Positions 37,756-48,486 of a DNA stretch of 64,000 nucleotides are shown here, one piece after another (the first letter of the stretch is position 1; every line of letters starts with the position of its first letter). Source of the stretch: Ashinkailepas kermadecensis (lineage: Eukaryota; Arthropoda; Thecostraca; Neolepadidae); NCBI GenBank assembly GCA_034440615.1, contig JAOTOM010005112.1, forward strand, positions 417,501 to 481,500, read 5' to 3'. A program made the translations under genes and the position numbers. Under the pieces are notes generated by a model that was not told where the DNA came from, made no database searches, and saw only the letters and a program-made list of their open reading frames with translations.

Positions 37756-40424
37756 GCAATGTTCACGGTGTGCAGCCCCTCCGAAATGGATATGCAAATT
37801 TTGGATTGGCCATTCCGGTCGCAGCACAGGGACGTCGAGCTCCAGTGGCAAGGTGCTGATGGATGGGGGCCGAGATGGAGGCGTTCGGCTTTTCTCCAGG
37901 CACCTTCGCATGGCGTCTCAAGTTTTGATTGTCCCGGGATGGGAGGCTGCACCAGTACCATTTTGCTGTTGCAAGTTGGCAAGGGGGCCAAAGAAGCGGC
38001 CCAATACTCGGGAGGTATCACAATGGCGCAAATACATCCATTTCGCGGCGAGTATGCAATTATTTTCAGGCTGCGGCGCTACATGATATTGTTGAAAACG
38101 TAAGCGCAAGGAGAATTTGCTCCTTTTGTTCTGGAGTATATTTAATGCTGACATATCGAGAACATTTCTCCAGCATTTCAAGCTGGAGCACACCATCAGC
38201 ACGCCCTCACACGAGAGTCTAACTTAACTCTCGCACAAACACGACGCCACATCCTGACCACACCACACCACACCTCACCATCGCTCGGCACACCACCGAC
38301 ATCATCGTACACACACAGACCAGCGCCGAAACACGAACGTTGCTCGCCACAACCACATTCCATAATCGGAGCTGTCCATTCTCGCTGTACCGCACACTCA
38401 ACACCATCCGGAACTGCATTCTTGCCCCAAAGTTGGACAAGGCTCCGATCGCCAACACAGCAGCACTGCTCACCCCAGATAGTTCAGTTGCTAAAGTGCT
38501 GATACACCTTGGTTTTCTCTCAGCAAGAACGAGGTTCAGATCGCCACCCGGGCTGTGATGTAGCCTCTCCGACGGCGAGTCAGCTGGCAACTGGCCCGTC
38601 GGTGTCCGGCACCGGCTCCGGTCCAACTTGTGTCGCTTTTTGTGTACTTTAGCAGTGATCGAGCTCGACCAATAATGTATGGTCCTCACCATTAATGTTA
38701 AGGCTAATTACCTCACCAGAACCGCCCGGACGTGGAAATGTCCAATACACCACCGCCCAGACGTGGTAATGCCTAACACAGCTGTCGATGTGCACTACGC
38801 ATGCTGAAAACACGGGGAAATGTTACCATACGTTTATAAGGCCCCGAGCTCTCCCTGTAGAGCGCGATTGTGCTCAATTCCAGTGACCAATTTCATAATT
38901 AGTTGTCGGGGACAAAAACTGGTTCGCCGCTTAGCTCAGTGGACAGTGGACGGGGCGCTGGCCTGCAATTGTCTCTCCATCTTGGCACAACGGGTCGAGT
39001 CGCTTTAAGCGCTCGCTGTTAACGTCTCCGTCTGGGATGGCCAGTTGGTAACTGGCCAGATGAGATTAGGCACCAGGCGGCCGTGCCCGACTATGTGGGT
39101 ACGCTAAACTATCGGTCAAAATTATCCCATAGAACCAAAAACTTCCGACCGACAGGTGCATTACTGGCCAATGCACCATGCTTGCGATCAGTACTGGGAC
39201 TTATTCTGTAAAGACCCCCGCCCCCCCCCCCCCAGCAACAATCCGAACCTTTTTTAACACCTACCGCAGTTATATGATACATTCATTTTCATATATGCGA
39301 ACTATTGCTGCTTTGTTGCGGATCAGACTATTCTAACCAAATATATGAACTATCAGTGTTGTTATCAGTGTTGCAAAGAAGGATGGGGACGTAATCCAGG
39401 GATGTTCAAGGGTGTCAATCCAATCTGCATGAGGTGCAAAATTGCCTTAAAGGAAAGCACAAGATCAGGCCGAGTATCAGATGCTGCTTATTGTGCATCA
39501 CATAAATGCACTTTTCATAGATTTCCGCATTAATTCATGTTTCTCTCAACGGAATCCGTGAATACCACACAATGAACAATTCTACTTACCCAATTTTCAG
39601 CACAACTTTTAATCAAATTGGTCGTATCTTCCCCATTGAATGTACTGGATGTAAGCTCTATGATGAAATACGGGTAAATTTCAAGTCAGGTTGACTTCTG
39701 ATTACGTTGGTAGCGCCTCTGCATTTCCTTCGAGTTATTGCCGTGAGCTGGTAGTGGTGCTTTTAAAATCCTCACGTGATGGTAATTCATGCTGCCCTCG
39801 TATGACCAAAACCAAGCACTGCACTTGCACTTAGCTGAATTAGCGTGATAAGAGACAGCCACAAAATGCCCATGGCTGGAGTTGTTACAATGATACATCA
39901 TTCAACATTGTGACAACTTCTACTCCTGATTACAGGTTCTGCCCGAGGGACAAACGGAATAAGGATGCAACACTTTAACCCTGGTGGTGGGGAGCCCGAG
40001 GGAAGGAACGTCGTCGTCCCTGAGTTCACTGAGGTTCAAACCCCGCCTGGATATTTCTTTCGTGGGATTCATCCCCACCTGGAAAATTTGGAAACGTCGT
40101 TAAGATAGCCAACATCAAGTTTCATGTTCAGAAGTGTATGCACAAGTCAGCGAAAGGGCACACGGTAGTAACTCACACCCTATAGCATTATCGTGACAGT
40201 TGTTGACAAACGAGGCGACGAAAATGAATAACACATCATGAACTTCAAAGTGATTGTAATGCTCTTTGAAGTCGTGCAAGATGCAAAAGGAAGATCACGA
40301 ATGTCTTCCGTGTGTGCTTTCGGTTAAAAACATATTACAAGCAGAGGGCATCCCCTCTAAGCTTAAAATTGTTTTTGCGCCTCTGGTTTGGATCCCGCGT
40401 GAAACCGGCACGAGATGACGCCCT
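37756..40424. other. Unique sequence, no gene confirmed
   Basis: Contains the second SINE-like head at 38.9 kb. A minus-strand open frame of 157 codons (38219-38692) has no recognisable domain or splice-site support. Confidence 0.35.
38925..39010 (+). mobile_element. tRNA-derived SINE-like head
   Basis: TTAGCTCAGTGGACAG (38931 onward) matches the Pol III A box TRGCNNAGTGG exactly, and CGGGTCGAGTCGC (about 38991-39003) is a one- or two-step variant of the B box. The interval is enlarged (TGGACAGTGGACGGGGCGCTGG) relative to a tRNA and the stems do not close, so a SINE is more likely than a tRNA gene. Confidence 0.5.
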
Positions 40425-40720
40425 TGGCCGTGGTCAGATATAGAAACTGCAGCCCTGTCCCGCGAGCAGATATAGGAGCTGCAGCCTTAGACTGTGGACA
40501 AGCATAGGAACTGCTGACCAATCCGTGGGCAGATGTAGAAGTTGCAGTCCTAACCTATGAGCAGACACAGAATCTGCAGCCAAAGTCCGAGTGGGCAGAC
40601 ATGGAACCTGCATCCCTAGCCCCTGGGCAGATATAGAAACTGCAGCCTTAGCCCGTGGGCAGTTGTAGAAGCTGCCGACTTAGCCCATCGGAAGATGTAG
40701 AAGTTGCGGACTGTCATGAG
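40425..40720. repeat. Decayed minisatellite, about 32-33 bp unit, about 9 copies
   Basis: GGGCAGATATAGAAACTGCAG with CCTTAGCCCGT recurs with moderate divergence. Confidence 0.85.
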
Positions 40721-40828
40721 GCGAAGGTGGCTCGAGCGACTAGAAGTTGATATTGTCAATGCACTTGGTAACGGTGTCACAGAGGTGGCATAAGAAAAAC
40801 CTTATGATATATTTGGGAATTATGCAGT

Positions 40829-40950
<122 letters not shown>

Positions 40951-40970
40951 AGTTATCCATAGACAAGTTT

Positions 40971-41176
40971 GAATGAGGATGGATGATGAAAGTAAACAAA
41001 TTATGTGGAGATGACTTTAATGTAAACGTTTCGACCTCGACAGGTCTTCATCGGTACAAAACATAGAGCACAACAGTGGTGCTCTATGTTTTGTACCGAT
41101 GAAGACCTATCGAGGTCGAAACGTTTACATTAAAGTCATCTCCACATAATTTGTTTGTTTTCATCATCCATCCTCA

Positions 41177-41179
<3 letters not shown>
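40971..41179. repeat. 101-bp-arm inverted repeat with hammerhead-like motif
   Basis: Arms 40971-41071 and 41079-41179 are reverse complements with about three mismatches, separated by a 7-nt spacer (AACAGTG). Read outward, each arm contains ACCGATGAAGACCT-atcg-AGGTCGAAACG (arm 2 at about 41095-41123): a perfect 5-bp stem GACCT/AGGTC flanked by CGATGA and GAAA, which resembles the catalytic core of hammerhead ribozymes (CUGANGA..GAAA). Known: Penelope-like elements carry hammerhead motifs near their termini. The core here has C in place of U in CUGAUGA and an additional A before stem II, so activity is doubtful. Inference: two Penelope-type termini joined head to head. Confidence 0.9.
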
Positions 41180-41237
<58 letters not shown>

Positions 41238-41276
41238 GAGTGTGAGTGTGTGTGTGTGTGTGTTTGTGTGTGTGTG

Positions 41277-41307
<31 letters not shown>

Positions 41308-41308
41308 A
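41180..41308. repeat. (AT)n then (GT)n microsatellite, right of the inverted repeat
   Basis: AT run 41180-41229, then GT-rich run to 41308 with two or three interruptions. Confidence 0.97.
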
Positions 41309-41779
41309 TCACATTCTGACGATGAGAATCTTGAGATTAGCGAGTAACACGAAGGTAATCTAAAGGGCCTCGGAATGATAATGTGGTTTCAGAGGCGATC
41401 AAAGTGGACTCACACGCAACCAGAGTGTGCATACGAAGGGCATAATCTCGGAAGAATTTCAACAGTTCCTGGTGAATGAGCAGATCCAGGATTATTCCTT
41501 GTATCGGATACCTCTTGGATGATATGTACATAACTGATTGAGGAGTAAAAACTAGCGGAGGACGCCTGGTGTCACCACACGCTAACAGGTGTGGTCAGGT
41601 ATGGCTGGAGTCACGGGTATGGCTAGCACTGACGAAAACATCGACCACATTGACCAGACATTGCACAGGTATTACTGGATGTTGCCAATCATTGTCTTCA
41701 AAGCGATGTAGTTCATCCACAATTCGGTGATGTTCTTCAGACCTGAGTATGCAAATTTGAATGGCCGATACTTCATTAA
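41309..41779. other. Unique sequence, no gene seen
   Basis: No supported coding region; ends with TTAA at 41776-41779, the left target site of the next element. Confidence 0.4.
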
Positions 41780-42690
41780 CACGCGCCCTGGAGGGCCTCT
41801 GAAAATTACGCGCACTGGAGGGGGGGGATTCCGCCCCCCTAAGATCTCGGCTCCCAGTAGAGCTGAAGGAACGAAATTCGCAGGGTGGATGGGTATGGTA
41901 GTGAACTCTATTGTGTGCAAATTTTGTGACCTTAGGTCAATATCTTCAAGGTCAAATGAGGTCAAATTGGCAAAATTTTCTGGTTTTGCGTGGCTTCCCT
42001 TGTCATCGTTATGGATCTCTGCGATTGTGTTTAAATGCTAAAAAATGGGCGTAAATGATGTTTTGGACATTACTAATGATGCAATGCAGATGCTAGACCC
42101 AACATTTGACCTCAGGTCACCTATATAGCACCACCTTATCAGGTCAGTTACCTGTTCCAGCTACCGGAACCGGGCCGCCCGCCCGACTGCTCCGTCGGGC
42201 AGCTCGGAGCAATCGGCTTCGTGAAGAAAGGAGTGAAGTACATGAATAAAGTATTGAAACGCAATGACAAACAGTACAAATGACAAACAGTAGTGCATTT
42301 ATGACAACATTCCAGTTGATCAAGTTTGTTCCATTAACCTGTTATGAACTTGACCTGACTTGACCTCGGTGACCTAACATGATCTTGAAACTATACAGCA
42401 TATCAATATACATCAAACAAGTCGCTAGTGTTGCCAAGAACACTTCCCTTTGTGAGTATACGGAAGCGCAATAGCGCCGATTTTTGTGGTCTGGCGGTGT
42501 AAATTTTTTTTTGACTTTAGTGGCCACTAACTTGAAAAATTTTCGGCCGATTTCCATTTTCTTGCTTTAAACGACGTGCCGTTCATTTCTAAGCAGGTAC
42601 GCAGAAAATCACGTATATCGACCGGTAAAATCTGCAGTTATTTGCGAAAATCGGAGGGGTGGGCGGATTTCGCCCCCTCCAGTGCGCGTG
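41780..42690 (+). mobile_element. TTAA-flanked non-autonomous DNA element, copy 2 (911 bp)
   Basis: Flanked by TTAA on both sides (41776-41779 and 42691-42694). The left end is CACGCGCCCTGGAGGGCC; the right end in reverse complement is CACGCGCACTGGAGGGGGCG. About 30 bp inside the left end lies a second, better match to the right end (ACGCGCACTGGAGGGGG then ATTCCGCCC), so the left terminus appears duplicated. The interior aligns over nearly its whole length with copy 1 at 12584-13563, with a few deletions near 42250-42300. It has no transposase gene and would depend on enzymes supplied elsewhere. Confidence 0.88.
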
Positions 42691-42835
42691 TTAAGTCAGA
42701 TAACCATGCGGGAGTTGTCGTTGGAAAATGCAATAAGAAGGCAAGTAAAGACACGGAAGGCTCTATTTTGCCGGCATGGAAAGGCTCTATTGATTTTTCC
42801 GATCAAATAGATGTTCGGTCAGCTGACTCACTAGT

Positions 42836-43075
42836 TCACTGCCGGTGCCGCCACGGTGGATATCGTTACCCCCATCCCGTCCCACCCCACATAACCCATG
42901 CCCATTCACTGCCGGTGCCGCCACGGTGGATATCGTTACCCCCATCCCATCCCACCCCACATAACCCATGCCCATTCCATGTCATGCACCATCCCCGCCA
43001 CGATGGATATCGTTACCCCCATCCCATCCCACCCCACATAACCCATGCCCATTCCATGTCATGCACCATCCCCCT
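42836..43075. repeat. Minisatellite, about 70-bp unit, about 3.4 copies
   Basis: GGATATCGTTACCCCCATCC and CACATAACCCATGCCCATTC recur; the leading part switches from CACTGCCGGTGCCGCCACGG to CATGTCATGCACCATCCCCG. Confidence 0.93.
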
Positions 43076-43089
43076 ATCAGAACTTCCCG

Positions 43090-44070
43090 CAGTAATGTTC
43101 CTTAATCGGCCGCCCTCGGCCCATGTCCTGCTACCTACGTCCTACAGTGGCTCGGTTTGATCGTCTGCCCTCGGCCCATATCCTACTACCTACGTCCTAC
43201 AGTGGCTCGGTTTGATCATCTTCCCTCGGCCCATGTCCTCATGCCACCTACGTCCTACAGTGGCTCGGTTTGATCATCTGCCCTCGGCCCATGTCCTGCT
43301 ACCTACGTCCTACAGTGGCTCGGTTTGATCATTTGCCCTCGGCCCATGTCCTCATGCCACCTACGTTCTACAGTGGCTCGGTTTGATCGACTGCCCTCGG
43401 CCCATGTCCTCATGCCACCTGCGTCTTGCAGTGGCTCGCTTTGATCGTCTGCCCTCGGTCTATGTCCTCATGCCACCTCCGTCCTGCAGTAGCTCGCTTT
43501 GATCGTCTGCCCTCGGTCTATGTCCTCATGCCACCTCCGTCCTACAGTGGCTCGGTTTGATCATCTGCCCTCGGCCCATGTCCTGCTACCTACGTCCTAC
43601 AGTGGCTCGGTTTGATCATTTGCCCTCGGCCCATGTCCTCATGCCACCTACGTTCTACAGTGGCTCGCGTTTGACGGGTCGATGCTGCCCTCGGCCTATG
43701 TCCTCATGCCACCTGCGTCTTGCAGTGGCTCGCTTTGATCGTCTGCCCTCGGTCTATGTCCTCATGCCACCTCCGTCCTGCAGTAGCTCGCTTTGATCGT
43801 CTGCCCTCGGTCTATGTCCTCATGCCACCTCCGTCCTGCAGTAGCTCGCTTTGATCGTCTGCCCTCGGTCTATGTCCTCATGCCACCTCCGTCCTGCAGT
43901 AGCTCGCTTCGATCGACCGCCCTCGGCCCATGTCCTCCGGCCACCTACGTCCTGCAGTAGCTCGCATTAATCGGCCGCCCTCGGCCTATGTCCTGCTTCC
44001 TCCGACGTGCTGCAGAGGCTCGCTTAGATCGACCCGTGTCCTCCTGCTACCTATGCCCTGAAGCGGCTCA
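43090..44070. repeat. Minisatellite, 55/58-bp units, about 17 copies
   Basis: CCCTCGGCCCATGTCCT and GTGGCTCGGTTTGATC recur; two length classes differ by CATGCCACC versus GCTACC. The right end (43900-44070) is increasingly diverged. Confidence 0.93.
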
Positions 44071-44691
44071 CCTTGCCACAGTGGGAATTTTGGGTCTAAT
44101 TCGGTGGCAGGTCTTCGTACTTAATTTCGCTGATGTTAAGCAATCCGATTATGTGCTTCAGTCGCACTTACATCAATCACAGCCACTTAACAATGCATTT
44201 TTTTCGACGTCCTGTTTACTGACAAGCTGCAGAGTAAACGTTTTGTTCCCATGCCGTTACTGCGCTACTGTTTCACAAGCGAGGTATTTCCGTGGCGCGT
44301 TTGGCATTGGTCAGGACAACGATGCAGCTCGTGTACACGAGGGTGCTGGGCAATCGGCGGATTTGTCATAGGATGAAGCTTCATCTTCAGCATAGCTTCA
44401 TCTGGCCATTACCGGAATCCTCTCATCGCCTTGGAGGAAAGGGAAGGGGCCGGGTGTTGCCCACCGCCTACTCAGACTGGTGAGGAAATTCCAATTCATC
44501 AGAACACTATGCAGGCTTTGTTGCGAAAATAATACCGATAATACGTAGATCGCAATCGCGAGTGGACCGTACAACATCCTGGTTCGGATGAAATGCATAC
44601 AAATGCATCATGGCCAGCATTTAGCATGTATGATTAAATGACCTTTCATATTTCATGTCTGTTTTCTAGCACTTACAGCAAATTGACTACG

Positions 44692-44815
44692 CGGACCTCG
44701 GTACCGGTATTGATTGCGCCCACCTCTGTTCCAGCATTGACTGCGCCCACCTCTGTACCAATATTGACTACGCCAACCTCTGTACTACTCTCACCTCGGT
44801 ACCGGTAATACCGGC
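44692..44815. repeat. Small tandem repeat, about 27-bp unit, 4-5 copies
   Basis: GCGCCCACCTCTGTACCA with TATTGACT recurs four to five times with decay at both ends. Confidence 0.85.
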
Positions 44816-44870
44816 ATGTACCTGAATATGTGCCTGTGTACGTTCACTAACGTAGTGATAGGCATGATTC

Positions 44871-45052
44871 GGTTAGCAGGATCATCTGGGCACATAAACG
44901 TCTCCCTGTGCAACACACAAATACTCCTCGGTTAGCAGGATCATTGGGATACTTAAACATCTATCTGTGCCACACACAAATACTCCTCGGTTAACAGGAT
45001 CATTGGGGCATATAACCATCTCCCTGTGCTACACACAAATACTCCTTGAGGT
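44871..45052. repeat. Tandem repeat, 59-bp unit, 3 copies
   Basis: GGTTAGCAGGATCAT starts units at 44871, 44930 and 44989 (GGTTAACAGG in the third), each with CACACAAATACTCC. Confidence 0.93.
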
Positions 45053-45659
45053 CGGCTTCCGAATATTGACGGAGGACCGGAAATATATCTCAACATCCGG
45101 GAAACGTTTTCATGCATGAAGAACTTTTCAGGAAGTGAGACCAAGAGTCGACAGTCGGGGAGCAACACCGCTCCGTTTGCGAGACGGCAGTGGTGACTGC
45201 ACCACATTGCCAACTGCCTGTCATCTTTTGCGTGTCGTCTGAAACGCATTAGTTGTTCTTTGACATGCTTTGCTTAGCATCACCATGCCATCGCTTCGGT
45301 CACCGAAGGCAGGAAGCAAAAGAAAACAAGGTCGATGCGCAAGAATACACTCCCAAGGATGACAGAGGGCATACAACCGGTCATTGACTGACTATTAAAA
45401 TGTCTACTGAACTGAGCCAATCGAAGAGAGATTATGTGTTGGCAAGGAGTAGAACTTCAATACTCTCAGATATTATGAAAAATCCAACAGTTAATAAATA
45501 CAACACTGATCCCATGATAGCAACCGTGGACGTGAACTTGAATGTATATGTCAAGGCACGTGCTTGCAAGGTAAGTAGCCAAGTGGTCAGCTGACCTGAC
45601 CAGATGTGCGGTCATCTGACCACATGTCACGGCACGTGCTTGTAATGGATGTGGCCGAA
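45053..45659. other. Unique sequence, no gene seen
   Basis: Two short related phrases CACGTGCTTG (near 45557 and 45631) flank a GTCAGCTGAC at about 45587-45597. No supported gene. Confidence 0.4.
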
Positions 45660-45827
45660 TGTCAAAAAAGCTGCCCCCCCTCCAACCGGGGGGGGTGTAA
45701 AAAAAACGGGGGGGACCCCCCGAGAAGAAGAAAAAAAACAACAACACCCAAAAAAACAACCAGGAAAAAAAAAAAACAACACACCACAAAAAAACACAAC
45801 ACCAACAAACAAAAAAACACACAACAA

Positions 45828-45864
<37 letters not shown>

Positions 45865-45870
45865 CCAGGA
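45660..45870. other. Homopolymer-rich low-complexity block, possible assembly error
   Basis: Runs of C, G and A (CCCCCCCTCC, GGGGGGGTG, AAAAAAAAC, a final run of about 30 A) with AAC/CAC filler. It is unlike anything else in the window and directly precedes a tandem array. It may be a real low-complexity tract or poor consensus at a gap. Confidence 0.6.
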
Positions 45871-45879
45871 CTCAGACAG

Positions 45880-46605
45880 GACATACCACAGGACTCAGAC
45901 ATGTCACATACAGTAGACACGCTGTCATACCACCGGGATGACGGCACATACCACCAGACAGGCACACCGAAAAGAAAGACAGGCACATACCACCAGACAG
46001 GCACATACCACCAGGACTCAGACAGGCACATACCACCAGACAGGCACATACCACCAGGACTCAGACAGGCACATACCACCAGACAGGCACATACCACCAG
46101 ACAGGCACATACCACCAGGACTCAGACAGGCACATACCACCAGACAGGCACATACCACCAGGACTCAGACAGGCACATACCACCAGGACTCAGACAGGCA
46201 CATACCACCAGACAGGCACATACCACCAGGACTCAGACAGGCACATACCACAGTAGGTACATACCACCAGACAGGCACATACCACCAGGACTCAGACAGG
46301 CACATACCACAGACGGCACATACCACCAGACAGGCACATACCACAAAAAAAACTCAGACAGGCACATACCACCAGGACTCAGACAGGCACATACCACCAG
46401 ACAGGCACATACCACCAGGACTCAGACAGGCACATACCACCAGACAGGCACATACCACCAGGACTCAGACAGGCACATACCACCAGACACACACATACCA
46501 CCAGACACATACATACCACCAGGACTGAGACAGGCACATACCACCAGACAGGCACATACCACTAGGACTCAGACCGGCACATACCACCAGGACTCAGACA
46601 GGCAT
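45880..46605. repeat. Mixed array of 18-bp and 25-bp units
   Basis: The short unit is ACCACCAGACAGGCACAT; the long unit is the same with GGACTCA inserted after ACCACCA. They alternate, sometimes as a 43-bp pair, for about 725 bp. Plus- and minus-strand frames run open through it and are not genes. Confidence 0.96.
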
Positions 46606-46624
46606 TACTTTGGTAATCATATGA

Positions 46625-46627
<3 letters not shown>

Positions 46628-46668
<41 letters not shown>

Positions 46669-46675
46669 TATACGT
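46628..46675. repeat. (AT)n microsatellite
   Basis: A short AT run of about 36 bp with a degenerate tail. Confidence 0.95.
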
Positions 46676-47814
46676 GATATGCATATCGGTATTTATTGAA
46701 CTTGTATGGATTGTACTTGAGCGTTTGTATAGTGCTGGAAGTTATTATCATCATTCATAGACAACCACTTTTCTCTTGACGCCTGCAGTATGCTTGCAGC
46801 ATACATACATTCATTTTACTGGCACCGGGTTCGATTCGGTGTCCAATTTACGGCATATGAGTCGCTTGGGAAACAAGCGTTGCTTTTACTGTTGCTTTTA
46901 CTGTTGCTTTTACTGTTGCTGCAGCACTATTTCAGTTGCTGAAATATGATTTCCATTCAACAACAATTTGTATTCCTCGAGTCTGCTACTCTTACCCTCG
47001 TCCACCATAGCGGAAGTGTGTGTGTCCAATTATATCATTTAAGGTTGCGTATATACCGCACTGTGATTTGAAGATCATTCACCGCCAGACTCCCATTGGA
47101 TATATTCATTTGCAGGAGTGCCTTTCAGGTCTACAAAACACGAAAATGATGGTAGCAGTCTTGTCCTGAAATCTGATACAACTGGATGGATAGGCACCGA
47201 AGCTATCCTGCATTTCCAACCGATGATGGATAACTTGGATTCTCGCGTGACCAGCGCACAGCAGCGACTCTGATATTCGCTCACGTTCGGGGACCCAGTT
47301 GCAGGTGGGACCCAGTTATGGGTGGGACTATGTGACGACAGGAGCCCAATTATCGGTGTGACGCCACATTCCACTCGCCAGCTGCGGCGTGCGCGGCCAG
47401 CAGGTGCACACAATCCCAGACAGCACTCACCTCTCTCAGTCCTCGCTCAGCGTGACACAGCTTCACGTGACTCTCGACATTCACTGGCGGCCGTGCTCAG
47501 CCTCTGGGCCAGCATCCGCTGAGCCAGTGTTGGTCCCGCGGCGCGACACCTCCCGGACTCTGATACCGCCGCCTCAGTACGCGGTGGTGGCCACGCCGAG
47601 TCCGCAGCACGATGTCGGCTCCGCTGCCCCACTCGGCACCAGATCGCCGTCGCCCCCGAGTCCGCACCGTTCTGTCGTCCACCACCGTCTGGCCACGAAT
47701 CGGCGCCAGGCCACCGGCACCGGGCGCCGTTGACACGTCAGGCCCGCAGCGGCGCCGCTCTCCGAGTGTCGGCGGCGACGGCGGCGGCCGGCTGGCGATA
47801 CTGCACCAGGCCGG
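46676..47814. other. Inter-array sequence, no gene confirmed
   Basis: A TTGCTTTTACTG 12-mer is tandemly repeated three times at about 46882-46920. 47.3-47.8 kb is GC-rich with overlapping frames on both strands but no domain. Confidence 0.35.
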
Positions 47815-48486
47815 CCCGTCCCACCAGCCCAGCTCTCCCCACTAGACCGGCTCACCCCACTAGACCGGCTCTCCCCACTGGCCCGTTCTTCCCACCAGCC
47901 CGGCCCTCCGCACCAGTCCGGCCCTCCTCACCAGCCCGGCCCACTTCACCAGCCCGGTCCGTCCCACCAGCCTGGCCCGTCCCACCAGACCGGCCCTGCT
48001 TACTAGACCGGCCCTCTCCACCAGCCGGCTCGTCCCACCAGCCAGGCCCTCCTCACCAGCCCGGTTCGTCCCACCAGCCAGGCCCTCCCCACCAGCCAGG
48101 CCCTCCTCACCAGCCCGGCTTGTCCCACCAGCCCGGCCCACCTCACCATCCCGGCCCTCCGCACCAGCCCAGCCCTCTGCACCAGCTCGGCCCTCCACAC
48201 CAGCCCGGCCCACTTCACCAGCCCGACAGTCCCCACCAGCCCGGTCCGTCCCCACCAGCCCGACCGTCCCCACCAGCCCGACCGTCCCCACCAGCCCGGT
48301 CCGTCCCCACCAGCCCGACCGTCCCCACCAGCCCGGCCCACTTCACCAGCCCGACCGTCCCCACCAGCCCGACCGTCCCCACCAGCCCGGTCCGTCCCCA
48401 CCAGCCCGACCGTCCCCACCAGCCCGGCCCACTTCACCAGCCCGACCGTCCCCACCAGCCCGACCGTCCCCACCAGCCCGGTCCGT
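47815..48486. repeat. GC-rich array of about 17-19 bp units
   Basis: The right half is built of CACCAGCCCGACCGTCCC (18 bp) and CACCAGCCCGGTCCGTCCC, repeated as larger blocks including CCCGGCCCACTTCACCAG. The left half is the same motif in more decayed form. Pro-rich plus-strand and Gly-rich minus-strand frames are artefacts. Confidence 0.95.

Noticed and set aside
38219..38692. 157-codon minus-strand frame
   Set aside because: No recognisable domain, start context or splice signals; composition is not distinctive.
40040..40062. tRNA B-box-like GGTTCAAACCC
   Set aside because: No A box at the right distance and no stems; probably chance or a SINE remnant too short to call.
45649..46677. 342-codon plus-strand frame
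   Set aside because: It is translated from the homopolymer block and the 18/25-bp array.
46822..46850. tRNA T-arm-like GGGTTCGATTCGG
   Set aside because: The 5' half of a tRNA or a SINE A box is absent upstream.
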